NCBI GenBank assembly: GCA_022560025.1 | Contig: JAFISE010000002.1 | Location: 434,001-498,000, forward strand | Direction: 5' to 3' | From: Stagonosporopsis chrysanthemi | Lineage: Eukaryota; Ascomycota; Dothideomycetes; Pleosporales; Didymellaceae | Length of the DNA: 64,000 nt | Part shown: positions 52,840-62,864 of the stretch, in pieces | How the letters are laid out: every line of letters starts with the position of its first letter | Numbering within the stretch: position 1 is the first letter of the stretch | The notes under the pieces: generated by a model | Told to the model about the DNA's origin: nothing | Seen by the model: only the letters and a program-made list of their open reading frames with translations | Database searches by the model: none | Program-made: the position numbers and the translations under genes

Positions 52840-55341
52840 TTAAACGACCTCCCACTTGGCAAGTCTTCCAATGGTTCGCCCGGGTTCTCTCACAATACAA
52901 ACGCGGTCTTCCTTCGAAATGTTCCTGCCACGAGCAACCCGATGCAGAGCAAGGTTGGCAACAGCAGTCGGCATGCCTTCAGCCAAGTTGTAATTTCCCG
53001 TTGTGACGAAGCCGACAAGATCTTCCTCGTCTGGGACCAAAGGATAGTTGTCATCTGCGGGTGTGGAGGAGTTGTTCTTTGGCTGCGGAGGCTCCAACAG
53101 ACTCTCAGCGAGATGTCTTCGCTGTAAATGCTTGGGGATGTCATCACCGCTGCGAGTCTGCTGCCTCCTCGGTACTCCGTTCGTTTTCGGTCTTGCACCT
53201 GGTAACAAAGATAGCCACTTGCTGCGTAGCTCAGGGTTGTTGGCAGGCAATCGGTACACTCGCGAACAGTCGATAGGATATCCTCGTCCCATCACAGTGA
53301 TCTTTGCAGTGAACAGGTAAGCTGCTTCAGGCTCAACCGTAGGGTTCTCGAGAAGTCTATTCGCTTGAAGACCGGAGAGTTGGTGGAATGGTGTGATGGT
53401 GTGGTCAGGATCACCCTGTGCTGCAGCAGGTGTGGCAGACGGTAGTAGCTGCGCCCATTCGCAGGCCCACGGATCACCAATCTCGCCCTTTCTCCCGTTT
53501 CCAAGATCGATAGTTGACCACTCGATCCTTTTACCCTTTGGCCGCTTCGTCCATTCGTGCTTTCGTACTTGTTGCTGTTTAAGTTCCCAGGACATACCTG
53601 CGTCAGTGCCCGGGTTATCGTATGGGAAACTGGGTGCCGAGCGTTCAAATGTGACCTGCCGTCGCTCTTTCAGTCCGCCAAAACGAGGGTTGCCCCCGGT
53701 AGACAATGGGTAGCGCATAATGCCACGCCACACAGGCATGACACACTTCCAAGGAAGCAAGACTGTCCAGGTCTTGCTTTCTCGAGAGACAAAAGCGAGC
53801 ATGGGAATCCGGGGGTCGGTCGCCCGCGGCTCGGGGTATCCGCCCAGCGTGTTCGCACTTTGCCGTTTATTGATAGACTTCTGCGAGGGCAGTGTCCGTT
53901 GCCCAGTAAGACGAGCCGCTCGGCTGAAGATGGCTGACGATGCCTGTGTACGGTCGACAGGCCAAGTTGCAAGTGTCTCGATCAAGGCAGACGGGTCTTG
54001 CTGTAGTGTCGATGGTGTAGGAGGGTCTCGAAGGCGAGGATCCGAGATGTCGAAGGCGAGCAGCGCACCAGCTGGCAACGCGCCAGGGTCAGTGACAGAG
54101 GCGAGCGAAGGCCATAGTGATGGGGGCGCATTAGGCGCTGTGTCGTGAGGAGCTGGATGCAATATTGAGCAGAGTATCTCTGCGGCCGCGGGACCCATGA
54201 TTTCGATGGAGCCAATCTCGAACCGAAGGTCTTCGACAGTCACTACTGGTTTCTGCACTTTTGAGATGCGAACAATCTCATTCCAGGTTTGCAGGAACGC
54301 GCTTGGATGCACCCGCAAGAAGGCTTTCCTCCTCTTTGCTCCTGCCTCGGGCGCGCACCAGATGACAGCCACGTGCGCCATTCGCTTCAAGGGCTTTGCT
54401 TCTCTCTCATGTAACCAGCCCTCCCAAGTTCGTGTGCCCTGCCTCCACTTCTTCGCCCTGGCTCGTCCTTGCCATGGATCTTCAGCATCTTCAGCGCCGA
54501 AGTGCAACCCTCTCAGCAGCCCAACGATGCTGTCTTCCACGCCCTCGAGTGCGATTGTTGACATGTAGCTCATGTCCCAGGCGACTGCTCCCCGCTGTGC
54601 TGCTGCACGGTGTGTCAGGCGGTACGCTTTGACGACTGGCGCAAGCGGGAGCGCAAACCGCCAAAGAGGATCTTTCGGCTGGGTCATGCGTGCACGCTTC
54701 GTGTGCCATATGTGAGTTGGGAGCCATGTCTTGTCTCGTTGCCGCCGGCGAAATCGTGACGGAGGGGTGACGGGCGTGGCCAGGGCCGGGAACCTAGGCT
54801 TCGTGATGGGTCTCGGTGGAGGCCTGGACGCTGCCTTGGTGTGTTGCTCTGCCGTCGCCGGCTCGCTGCCCGTCTCCGCCGCCTTCTTCTGCTCCTTCTG
54901 CCTCTGCCTGCCCGCCTGCTTGCCCTTGTCGATGCCCGCCCTCCGGAGGTGCTTCTTCTTGCCCTTGCCAATGCCGCTGCCACTCGTGCCCCGCGATATT
55001 GGCGTGTTGTCCTCCTTGGCTTCCTGCCGTGCTCGTCGCCTCAGCCGCTTGGGCACGCGGCTGGGGTTGTGGCTTGCCGTCCTTCTGCGCAGCTCCCTCG
55101 GTACGTCTTGGAAGGCTCGTCGCGACAGGCCCTTCTTCGCCGCCTTCATGGCGCCCTCCAGCGCGCGGATCTCATGCTCGTGCGACTGGAGGAAGTTCTT
55201 GACGTTGACGTCGCCATTCGGGTACGCATTCCTCGTGGGCACTGCGGGGATGGTGCGCGCGGGCTTCTGGGGGAAGCGAGCGCGCTTTGCGTGCGGTGCG
55301 CTGTCTGACGCCGGCGGCCTCTTCTTGGACGCGTCGGCCAT
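52840..55341 (-). CDS. POP1: RNase P/MRP subunit Pop1
   Basis: A single exon of 833 residues from the ATG of MADASKKRPPASDS. The same frame is open upstream to another ATG at 55476 and would add 45 residues. The N-terminal POP1 domain includes NVKNFLQSHEHEIRALEGAM, RAFQDVPRELRRRTASHNPS and RVPKRLRRRARQEAKEDN, then KTWLPTHIWHTKRARM. The POPLD domain lies around residues 530-640 (VLLPWKCVMPVWRGIMRYPL and GGLKERRQVTFERSAPSFPY). The C-terminal domain ends RTIGRLAKWEVV. Pop1 is the largest protein of the nuclear ribonucleoproteins that trim pre-tRNA 5' ends and cut pre-rRNA. The length is typical of fungi. Confidence 0.95.
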   Translation of the reverse strand: MADASKKRPPASDSAPHAKRARFPQKPARTIPAVPTRNAYPNGDVNVKNFLQSHEHEIRALEGAMKAAKKGLSRRAFQDVPRELRRRTASHNPSRVPKRLRRRARQEAKEDNTPISRGTSGSGIGKGKKKHLRRAGIDKGKQAGRQRQKEQKKAAETGSEPATAEQHTKAASRPPPRPITKPRFPALATPVTPPSRFRRRQRDKTWLPTHIWHTKRARMTQPKDPLWRFALPLAPVVKAYRLTHRAAAQRGAVAWDMSYMSTIALEGVEDSIVGLLRGLHFGAEDAEDPWQGRARAKKWRQGTRTWEGWLHEREAKPLKRMAHVAVIWCAPEAGAKRRKAFLRVHPSAFLQTWNEIVRISKVQKPVVTVEDLRFEIGSIEIMGPAAAEILCSILHPAPHDTAPNAPPSLWPSLASVTDPGALPAGALLAFDISDPRLRDPPTPSTLQQDPSALIETLATWPVDRTQASSAIFSRAARLTGQRTLPSQKSINKRQSANTLGGYPEPRATDPRIPMLAFVSRESKTWTVLLPWKCVMPVWRGIMRYPLSTGGNPRFGGLKERRQVTFERSAPSFPYDNPGTDAGMSWELKQQQVRKHEWTKRPKGKRIEWSTIDLGNGRKGEIGDPWACEWAQLLPSATPAAAQGDPDHTITPFHQLSGLQANRLLENPTVEPEAAYLFTAKITVMGRGYPIDCSRVYRLPANNPELRSKWLSLLPGARPKTNGVPRRQQTRSGDDIPKHLQRRHLAESLLEPPQPKNNSSTPADDNYPLVPDEEDLVGFVTTGNYNLAEGMPTAVANLALHRVARGRNISKEDRVCIVREPGRTIGRLAKWEVV

Positions 55342-55871
55342 GGTTCGTCGCGCGGTGCGGAGCAGTGAGGAATGCGCCGCGGCGACAGCCAACGGCTGCG
55401 ACCACGCCGCGGCTTTTTGACGACTAGCGAGTCGTAGCTCCCGTTGCCGGCCTAGCGCGCTCGCGTCTGCATGCATGCTCTCCACCGTTCATCCGATGCA
55501 CAACTTGCCTACGAACATCATGCGGCCGTGCTGCCGACGCTTAGTTCGTCGTGATTCGCGTCCGCTGACGGCCATGTGTTTCAGGACGCTGCCCTATCGC
55601 GAAAGCAACCGCCGGCAGCGCATCCCACGATGCTCTCGGCTCTAGCACAGGAATCCACTCTGGGCCCCTGGCAACCTGCAGGCCCTCCCTGCAGCCTGCG
55701 CCTCGGCCAACCCTGGCTCCTTGTCTTAGACAGCCTGTCGCTGGCTGGCAATCATAGCATTCTTTCCTCACAACACGCTGCTCATTCTTACGCACAACAA
55801 TCTCTTTGTCTTGCATCGCACCTGACACCCTTCACCATCTGCCGTTCCAAGAGGACAAACACACGTCCACA
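55342..55871. other. Divergent promoter region of POP1 and the J-like gene
   Basis: 530 bp. The part next to POP1 stays open in the POP1 frame (to 55476), so it may be coding or leader. CT-rich leader lies before 55872. Confidence 0.45.
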
Positions 55872-56759
55872 ATGATGTCCTACACCCCTCTCCCAGAGCC
55901 ATCTCCTCACATGCTGCGCATGCAATTTAGTCCTCAGCGGAAACGTCCCACCCACGGTCGCACAGAATCTGAGTTCATCCCGCGACCCCTCGATATCATG
56001 CCCATGTCGCCCAGCAAGCGTTCCTCTGTCTACGTCTCTGAAGCCTCCTCGTTCCTGTCGCACCGCAACTCGGTCGTCTCCCCCGTCGGACGGTCACCCT
56101 ACGACTCTCTGTTCTCACCCACCAGCGATCCTTCGAGACTGCTGTCACCAGAGCCCACAGAATTCGTTGACCATTATGCCATTCTCCAAGTAAGGCCTGA
56201 GGCCACCATCGACGAGATCAAAGCCGCATTTCGTCGTCTGCGAGTTGCGTACTTCCAGAGCGACGCCAAGAAGTACCGCGCGCTGACGACCGCGATGGAA
56301 TTGATGGCAGATGAGGAGGCGCGGGCCGAGTACGATGAAGTCTACAGGGCGCAAGTGGATGGTACACAAACACCCATAACACCATACTCAAGCCTTCCAG
56401 CTGGCCTGGAATCACCAAAACACGGGCGGAAGGACAGCGGACACAGCGCTGGCAGCATGCAGGAAGAAGTAAACGTGCTCACGGTCCCAGAAGAGGTTCC
56501 CGAAGAAGAGGAGGGAGAGGAAGAAGAAGAAGAACTGCAACAATCTAACGAAGACGCACGAAATGATGATCCCAACTGGGCGCTCAAGCGCCACCACCGC
56601 GTGTTCGCCAACTACACGCCCTACTATGGCACCGAGCCGTACGATTCCTTTGTTCCTATTCCATCCGCATACGAGACGTACTCGAGGCACCCGCGGTTGC
56701 GCTGTAGACGACCCAGCTATCTTGGAGACGGGCTGGCGAGGAACGCCATGCCATATTGA
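55872..56759 (+). CDS. J-domain-like protein without the HPD motif
   Basis: A single exon of 295 residues from the first ATG of MMSYTPLPEPSPHM. Residues about 1-95 are Ser/Pro-rich. Residues about 98-165 align with a J domain: DHYAILQVRPEATIDEIKAA (helix I and II start), FRRLRVAYFQSDAKKYRALT, then AMELMADEEARAEYDEVYRA (helix III-IV). The loop that should read HPD reads QSD, so stimulation of Hsp70 ATPase is unlikely. After an acidic stretch (about residues 220-240) comes a Tyr-rich tail (HHRVFANYTPYYGTEPYDSF). It is probably an adaptor or a degenerate 'type IV' J protein. Localisation is not predicted. Confidence 0.75.
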   Translation: MMSYTPLPEPSPHMLRMQFSPQRKRPTHGRTESEFIPRPLDIMPMSPSKRSSVYVSEASSFLSHRNSVVSPVGRSPYDSLFSPTSDPSRLLSPEPTEFVDHYAILQVRPEATIDEIKAAFRRLRVAYFQSDAKKYRALTTAMELMADEEARAEYDEVYRAQVDGTQTPITPYSSLPAGLESPKHGRKDSGHSAGSMQEEVNVLTVPEEVPEEEEGEEEEEELQQSNEDARNDDPNWALKRHHRVFANYTPYYGTEPYDSFVPIPSAYETYSRHPRLRCRRPSYLGDGLARNAMPY

Positions 56760-57286
56760 GTTTGCTGAGTTTGCTGCGTTTGATTTATTATATTGTTGGT
56801 GTTGTGTAGGTAGAGATAGGACGGCGTCAGGGGTCACCCATGTGTGTTGCATAGTTGTCGCGTTATAGCGTTGAATACTACCGCCGGCATTTTTCCACTG
56901 TTGACTTGGATACCGCAGACTAGTTGACTTGACAACACCATAACCTTCAGGCACCAACGTGGTAGTGATGAACGAATGGATGACGTTAGTCAACGGACTG
57001 GCATTGTGCAAAGTCTTTCGCAGCACGCGGCTAAAGAGCGGTGAGATGTCCACTTGGGGAATGGCCGATCGTTGCCCGTTTGTTTATACCAAGTGCGCAG
57101 TTCTCACATGATGCAGAGGCTCCTGATATAACTGTGCAAGAACTATAATCATATAGCGATGAACTTAAAAAAAGGTTCGCATAATGCCATAGCGGCTCAA
57201 GACGTTGGTCTTCGAAACAGGTAGGCACGCGCTAACCGCATGGCCCTTCAACCTCAAACATAATCCTCTGCTACCCCGCCAAATAT
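56760..57286. other. Convergent intergenic region
   Basis: 3'-to-3' spacer between the J-like gene and the fasciclin gene. It contains tandem TTTGCTG-like repeats just after 56759. No gene seen. Confidence 0.5.
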
Positions 57287-58702
57287 CTACAACTCGATGT
57301 TCTCCTCAGCAAAGGGCTCAAGGCGCTCCTTGAACTCCTCGACGCTGAGCTCCTCGCCCTGCCACATGATCTGCTCGCCGTTGGCGGACTTGGGCGGAAT
57401 CAACACATTAGACACAACCTGGATGACTCCATCACTGGCGACACCATCATGCACAGTAACGCGTGAGAAGGCGTTGATGCGGATCTCGGCAAAAGGTCCG
57501 TACCTGGCAACATCGACAGCAAGGTACTTGTCGTCGAGCACAGTGGGCAGATCGTAGTGGTAGTTGCCGGGGCGGTCGACGGACTTCTCGTCATCGTCGT
57601 GCTTCTTGCTGGCATCGAAGAAAGCGTCCGTGTACAGCGACTGGTTGACAACAATGTGGTACTCGAGAAGCGCCTTCAGGTACTTCTGGCCGTACGAGCT
57701 GAAGAGGAAGGCGTTCACCCTGGGACCCAGCTTCTTGAACGCGAGGTTGGAGGGGGCGAAGAAGGTGCCGCCCTCGTGCGGGTAGTCTGTGTTGTTGATC
57801 TTCTCGAACAGGCCGGTCTTGTGGAGCGCAAGCTCGAGGGTGCTGAACTCGCCCGGCAGAAGCTCGACGATGGAGGCCACCTTGGGAGGAGGAACGAGAA
57901 TAGAGTCGACGCCGTGTACGACACCGTTGGTGCCGAAGATGTTGACTGCAACAAGCTTGCTGTAGAAGTTGATGGCGGGGCCTCGAAGGGTGACACGGAC
58001 CGTCAGACGCTGCTTGTGACCGAGCTTCTCGGGCTCGAAGAGAGTTGGAATTGTGTAGCTGTGGAGCACACGGCCGGCAGGGTAGAAGTCAGGGCTGACG
58101 TGGTACAGCAGGATGTCCTTGAGGACTTCCTTTGAGGGGTGCTTTCCGTGTTCGGGGATCTTCTCGAAAGCTTCATTTGTGGGAGCAAAGACAGTGTAGT
58201 TGGCCTTGGTGCTGTTGAGGGTCTCGACAAGATCGTCGTACTTGTTGATCAGCTCGGCCAGCTTGGTGGTATACTTGCTTTCGTTGATGAGCTCGTACAC
58301 CGTCCTGTTGGGCTTGTCATCGCCATGATGCGGGGGATGGTGAGGTTTACCATGGTGAGGAGGGCCGTGATGAGGTGGTCCATCATGAGGTGGGTGGTGG
58401 GGAGGATTCTCGTCACCGCCACCGAAGTTGATTGTGGCATCATCAAACGATGAACCTTCCAACCACGACTCGACATTGGCACCGGCATCGTGGAATCGGC
58501 TGTAGATGTCATGTGCACTCTCCTTGACCTCGTTGTAGGCATCGTCAAGGACATCCTTTGCGTTGTCCAAAAGCTCTTGCCCGGACAGCTTCGCATTTTC
58601 GATATGCCTGTTAGACTTGGGAAGCTTGTCGAAGACCTCAGCTTCGGTGATTACCAAGGCCGAAGCCAATGGAATGAATGGTACCACACGAGAGAAACGC
58701 AT
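57287..58702 (-). CDS. Secreted fasciclin (FAS1) domain protein
   Basis: A single exon of 471 residues. The start at MRFSRVVPFIPLASALVITE gives a classical signal peptide. A Pro/His-rich block at about residues 100-127 (PPHHPPHDGPPHHGPPHHGK and further repeats) precedes two FAS1 domains. The first shows ANYTVFAPTNEAFEKIPEH and LLYHVSPDFYPAGRVLHSY, then VNIFGTNGVVHGVDSILVPP. The second shows GGTFFAPSNLAFKKLGPRV and ALLEYHIVVNQSLYTDAFF, then DGVASDGVIQVVSNVLIPP. FAS1 proteins mediate adhesion at the cell surface. No GPI-attachment tail is evident, as the protein ends EEFKERLEPFAEENIEL, so it is probably secreted or vacuolar. The His block could bind metal ions. Confidence 0.9.
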   Translation of the reverse strand: MRFSRVVPFIPLASALVITEAEVFDKLPKSNRHIENAKLSGQELLDNAKDVLDDAYNEVKESAHDIYSRFHDAGANVESWLEGSSFDDATINFGGGDENPPHHPPHDGPPHHGPPHHGKPHHPPHHGDDKPNRTVYELINESKYTTKLAELINKYDDLVETLNSTKANYTVFAPTNEAFEKIPEHGKHPSKEVLKDILLYHVSPDFYPAGRVLHSYTIPTLFEPEKLGHKQRLTVRVTLRGPAINFYSKLVAVNIFGTNGVVHGVDSILVPPPKVASIVELLPGEFSTLELALHKTGLFEKINNTDYPHEGGTFFAPSNLAFKKLGPRVNAFLFSSYGQKYLKALLEYHIVVNQSLYTDAFFDASKKHDDDEKSVDRPGNYHYDLPTVLDDKYLAVDVARYGPFAEIRINAFSRVTVHDGVASDGVIQVVSNVLIPPKSANGEQIMWQGEELSVEEFKERLEPFAEENIEL

Positions 58703-60055
58703 GATGTCTGGTGTTGAAGATGATGGAGAATGTAGGAAGACAAAGACACAAGTTGCACCTCTCAGCAACTAAAAGGCAGGACGAGTCGATTACACCACCA
58801 CGCGTGGCAATGGCGGAGTCTCGGTACGGGATGAACCGCCGATGATGACAGTGGGGCGGACGAATCAGATCAGGTGAAACAATATGATTACTGTACCTCG
58901 AAAGCGAAGGTTTGCCGGAAGTATGCGGTCGAATACAGGACAAGTTACAATGGACTCACACACACTTTGCAAACACTGGCCCACACGTGTTGACGCTGTG
59001 TATTTTGACGAACAGGCAGCCATTTGGGACGCGTGGACAGACGCAGGTCGAGCTGTCGTCGACAGCTGATGACGCAATGGCGCGGCAATGGTCAGCCTCG
59101 GCGCGGGGTGCATTAAGACAAGTACGGTTGAGAGACTGACAAACATATCCGCAGGTCAGCTTATACATTGACACGGTGCATCATTAACGAACTGAAGCTC
59201 GTAACGAGAGAGCGTTCGTCGAACTTGGTAGTGATGCACCCAATCACGTGAGTTCCTGCCTTGGGCGTCGAAGTTAGGCGTTTTTATTCGAGTGCTATGA
59301 TTGCGGGGTGCAACGTCATTGGATTCTTAGGTGCGACTAAGTGATGCAACAATTCGCTTTCCCTTAGTTAGATAACATCAACTCCCTACGAGATTCCAGC
59401 TCACCGTAGTAATTATACACAACAAAGTTGAATAACTGAAGTTGAAGCAATCTTTAGAGTACAGCTAATAAGATCAGTGCCAAGGGCTATTACGAAGCTA
59501 TTTACTCTCTTGTGGATGATTACTAACGGACTCCATGAGTAGGGAGCTTACGTCACCTAACCGTGGGAGAGCGAATTACTGGTGGTGCCTGCGTGGTGTG
59601 CTGTGTGCTGCACGTTCGGATCTGTCTGGAGCGCTCGTCATTCTTGCGCTACTTCCTCCAGACAATCACGATGCTGTGGGTCTACGAAATCAACGTACTA
59701 TTCCGCTTTTGCTAAACACTGGTTTTTCAGAGGAACTGTTGTGCCAAATGTGCGTTCTAAGTCGCCCAACGGGTATGAAGGGCGTCCCGTAGACCCATTT
59801 TTCAATGGTTTAAGGGGATCAAGCTTTTTCAAGCATCAATCAAGCTTTGCTTCTATTTGTGAGACCGACAGGTCATTGGTAATGATGCGGAGGGTCCGGT
59901 AATGTACGCAATACGAATGCGGCAACAAATTACGCACCATGGCGTCATAGCGAAAAGGCTATATACTACAGACGGTGTCTGCATTGGGTGTTGTAACAAT
60001 TAGAATCATACATTTGGCCTATCGATAGCACTACCTTTCCAATATTTTATTCGCC
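58703..60055. other. Intergenic region
   Basis: 1.35 kb divergent upstream region of the fasciclin and glutamate decarboxylase genes. The middle (about 59330-59530) is AT-rich. No gene supported. Confidence 0.45.
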
Positions 60056-61885
60056 ATGCCTCTCGCACGACACGTTGACCCTGATGAGCTTATTGAGACA
60101 CTCAAAGATCACCCGCTCCACAAGGCTGGTGGCCACCAGCGGGGCATCAGCCACACAACCCCCTATTCAACAAGATATGCAGCCAGCGTCGAGTTATCAA
60201 AGTACAAAATCCCGCAGGATGGCGCACCAGCGGATACCGTCCACCAGCTACTCAAAGACGAGCTTGACTTGGATGGAAGGCCCAGCTTGAATTTGGCCTC
60301 GTTTGTGGGAACATATATGGAACGCGAAGCTGAAGCGCTCATGATTGAAAACATCTCGAAAAACATGTCGGATGCTGACGAGTATCCCGCAATGATGGAC
60401 ATGCATGCACGTTGCATTTCGATACTCGCTCACCTCTGGGGTGTTCAGAAGGGCGAGAAGGCTATCGGTTCGGCCACAACAGGCTCTAGTGAAGCTATTC
60501 ATCTTGGTGGATTGGCCATGAAGAGGCGTTGGCAGGAGAAGCGCCGGGCTGAGGGTAAGGACACGTCGAAGCCCAACATCATCATGGGCGCCAACGCGCA
60601 GGTCGCTCTCGAGAAGGTACGAAGAAAAGAATGCCTCGTCCACATTTCGTGCTAACGAAGTATAGTTTGCACGCTATTTTGAGGTCGAGGCCAGAATCTT
60701 GCCTGTATCAGAGAACTCCTCATACCGTCTCGATCCTGAGCTGGTGAAGAAGAACATCGATGAGAACACCATTGGTATTTTCGTGATCCTGGGTAGCACT
60801 TACACCGGCCACTACGAGCCCGTTGAAGAGATCCACGACATCTTAGACGCATACGAGAAAGAAACTGGCGTAGATATTCCTATCCATGTCGATGCTGCCT
60901 CCGGCGGTTTCATTGCACCATTTACACATGCCAAGGCTGGCAAGAAGTGGAACTTTGAGCTTCCCCGCGTCAAATCCATCAACACCAGTGGTCACAAGTT
61001 TGGTCTTGTATACGCTGGCGTTGGCTGGATCATCTGGAGAGACGAAAGCTACTTACCCAAACACTTGGTGTTTGAACTGCATTACCTTGGTGGTACCGAA
61101 GAGTCGTACACACTCAACTTTTCCCGACCGGGTGCACAGATCATTGCGCAATACTGTAAGTCATACGACTTTTCTCATGCGGCACTGTAACTAACCAACC
61201 AGATAATCTGATCCATCTGGGGTTCAATGGCTTTCGCAGTATCATGGAGAACACACTCGCCAACGCCCGCTTGTTGAGTAGAGCCTTGGAGTATACCGGC
61301 TGGTTCCGCTGTGTTAGTGACATTCATCGAAAGAAGGGAGACCTCAAGTTTGAGAAGGGCAAGAAGCCGTACGACGAGGGCGAGGATAGCGCTGCCTACA
61401 ACGCTGGTCTGCCCGTAGTTGCATTCACACTCACAGACGACTTCAAGAAGAACTATCCGCACGTGAAACAGGAGTCGGTCAGCAACCTGCTGCGCGCTAA
61501 GCAGTACATCATCCCGAGTCAGTCTAACTTCAATGGCGTGGCGTATTGTGGCTGACACATGCAGATTATCCTCTCCCACCCAGTGAGGAGAAGACTGAGA
61601 TTCTGCGAGTAGTCGTTCGTGAGAGTCTGTCCCTGGACATGATTGATCGACTTGTGACTGATATATGCCACGTTATGGAGCAGTTGATGGTATGCCTCTC
61701 CACAGATGCATTGATGCTGCAGCACGCTGACATATTCACAGAGCACGAACGGAACCGACCTGGCAGCCTGGCAGTCATCAAATCCCAGTGCTGAGAAGAC
61801 ACATGCGTCGCTCGGACATCGGGCTCACGAGAGGCACAAAGCTAAGAGGCCGATGCACGAGGGTGTGCACCGATCAGTGTGTTAG
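60056..61885 (+). CDS. GAD1: Glutamate decarboxylase
   Basis: Exons 60056-60616, 60666-61155, 61203-61517, 61565-61689 and 61742-61885 (introns 49, 47, 47 and 52 nt) give 544 residues. PLP-enzyme marks are IGSATTGSSEAIHLGGLAMK, IPIHVDAASGGFIAPFTHAK (the Asp that holds the PLP ring nitrogen), and SINTSGHKFGLVYAGVGWII with the Schiff-base Lys near residue 296. LPVVAFTLTDDF and YIIPNYPLPP mark the C-terminal domain, and the last exon adds a basic tail that ends HEGVHRSVC. The cytosolic enzyme turns glutamate into GABA and CO2 while using a proton, which feeds the GABA shunt. The final two introns are needed to reach this ending; a model without them would stop early. Confidence 0.95.
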
Positions 61886-62864
61886 GGGACAACGCATTAT
61901 GCAAGTGATTAAGTAGGAACAACATTCATGTGAAACCCTCGAAAAGGGAAATTCGTATCTGCCCTTATTAAACACCACTAGGTATATTATTGTGAGACAA
62001 ACCGTGCCTTAAACTTCACCTTTACCCATCGTAGCGAAGGCTAAGATCCAGTGAAAGTCTGGCAACACATCAATCGTAACCTGAATCGGGACACAACCTT
62101 GTACCCGACGGCAGATCTGGCGCGAATCGGTCGGAAGAAGTCGTCCGATGGCGTCCCAGGATGTCAAGCAGATTGTGCCCCAGGTAGCCGGAAGCACCGA
62201 CGCGAGAGCCGTAGCCGCGACCGATGTTCCTGCATGTGTGCTTCGCACGCGATCTCCTCCAACAGTCAAGAGATCGCAAGATCAAACATCGCCCCCAGAT
62301 CTGCGGCTGTGCGTGCACCTCATTGGCTATTTTGGGTCACTTAGCACCAAGGAATCTAGATCTCCTGTGTGACGACTCCCCTTCAGGCATGGCGCATCGG
62401 TTCATCAGTCAAGCTTCTCGCGATCCCAGACGCGCTTTCATGACAGCACGACCATCGCCACCACGAGAAACTCTCTTTTGCTCGGCCCGTCCCAAACTCG
62501 CTCGGAAGTGCGTCCCTGCAGAGATAGCTGGCCAATAAACTGCACGTGTCCTGACAGGGCCCACGTCATAGTTCTGGCGCAGGATCCTGCAGCAAGCATC
62601 ACCAGCCTTCAAGCGGATCTCCTCAGTCCCATTCATCAGCGCTCCTTCGGGCTGAGGCGTCTCGATGTAGCTGACGGATGACATGCTAGGGTTCCTTCTA
62701 GTGCCAGCGGCCTCGTGCCCTAGAATTTTCGGTGGAACGCTGGATGCTCCCACTGTGCTGTCATGACGCATCGCGGCCTGTAAGGTCCCCGAAAGGCACT
62801 CTTTTGCCTATGTGGCCACCGTAATGAGCGATCACGATCTCGATTGCTAGGAGTCGATTCGTCA
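61886..62864. other. Intergenic region
   Basis: About 1 kb between glutamate decarboxylase and the cryptochrome gene. The short open frames on both strands are not convincing. Confidence 0.45.

Noticed and set aside
56412..57053. Minus-strand frame of 213 codons overlapping the J-like gene
   Set aside because: It runs antisense through the acidic and Tyr-rich coding sequence and shows no family features or ATG-proximal signals.
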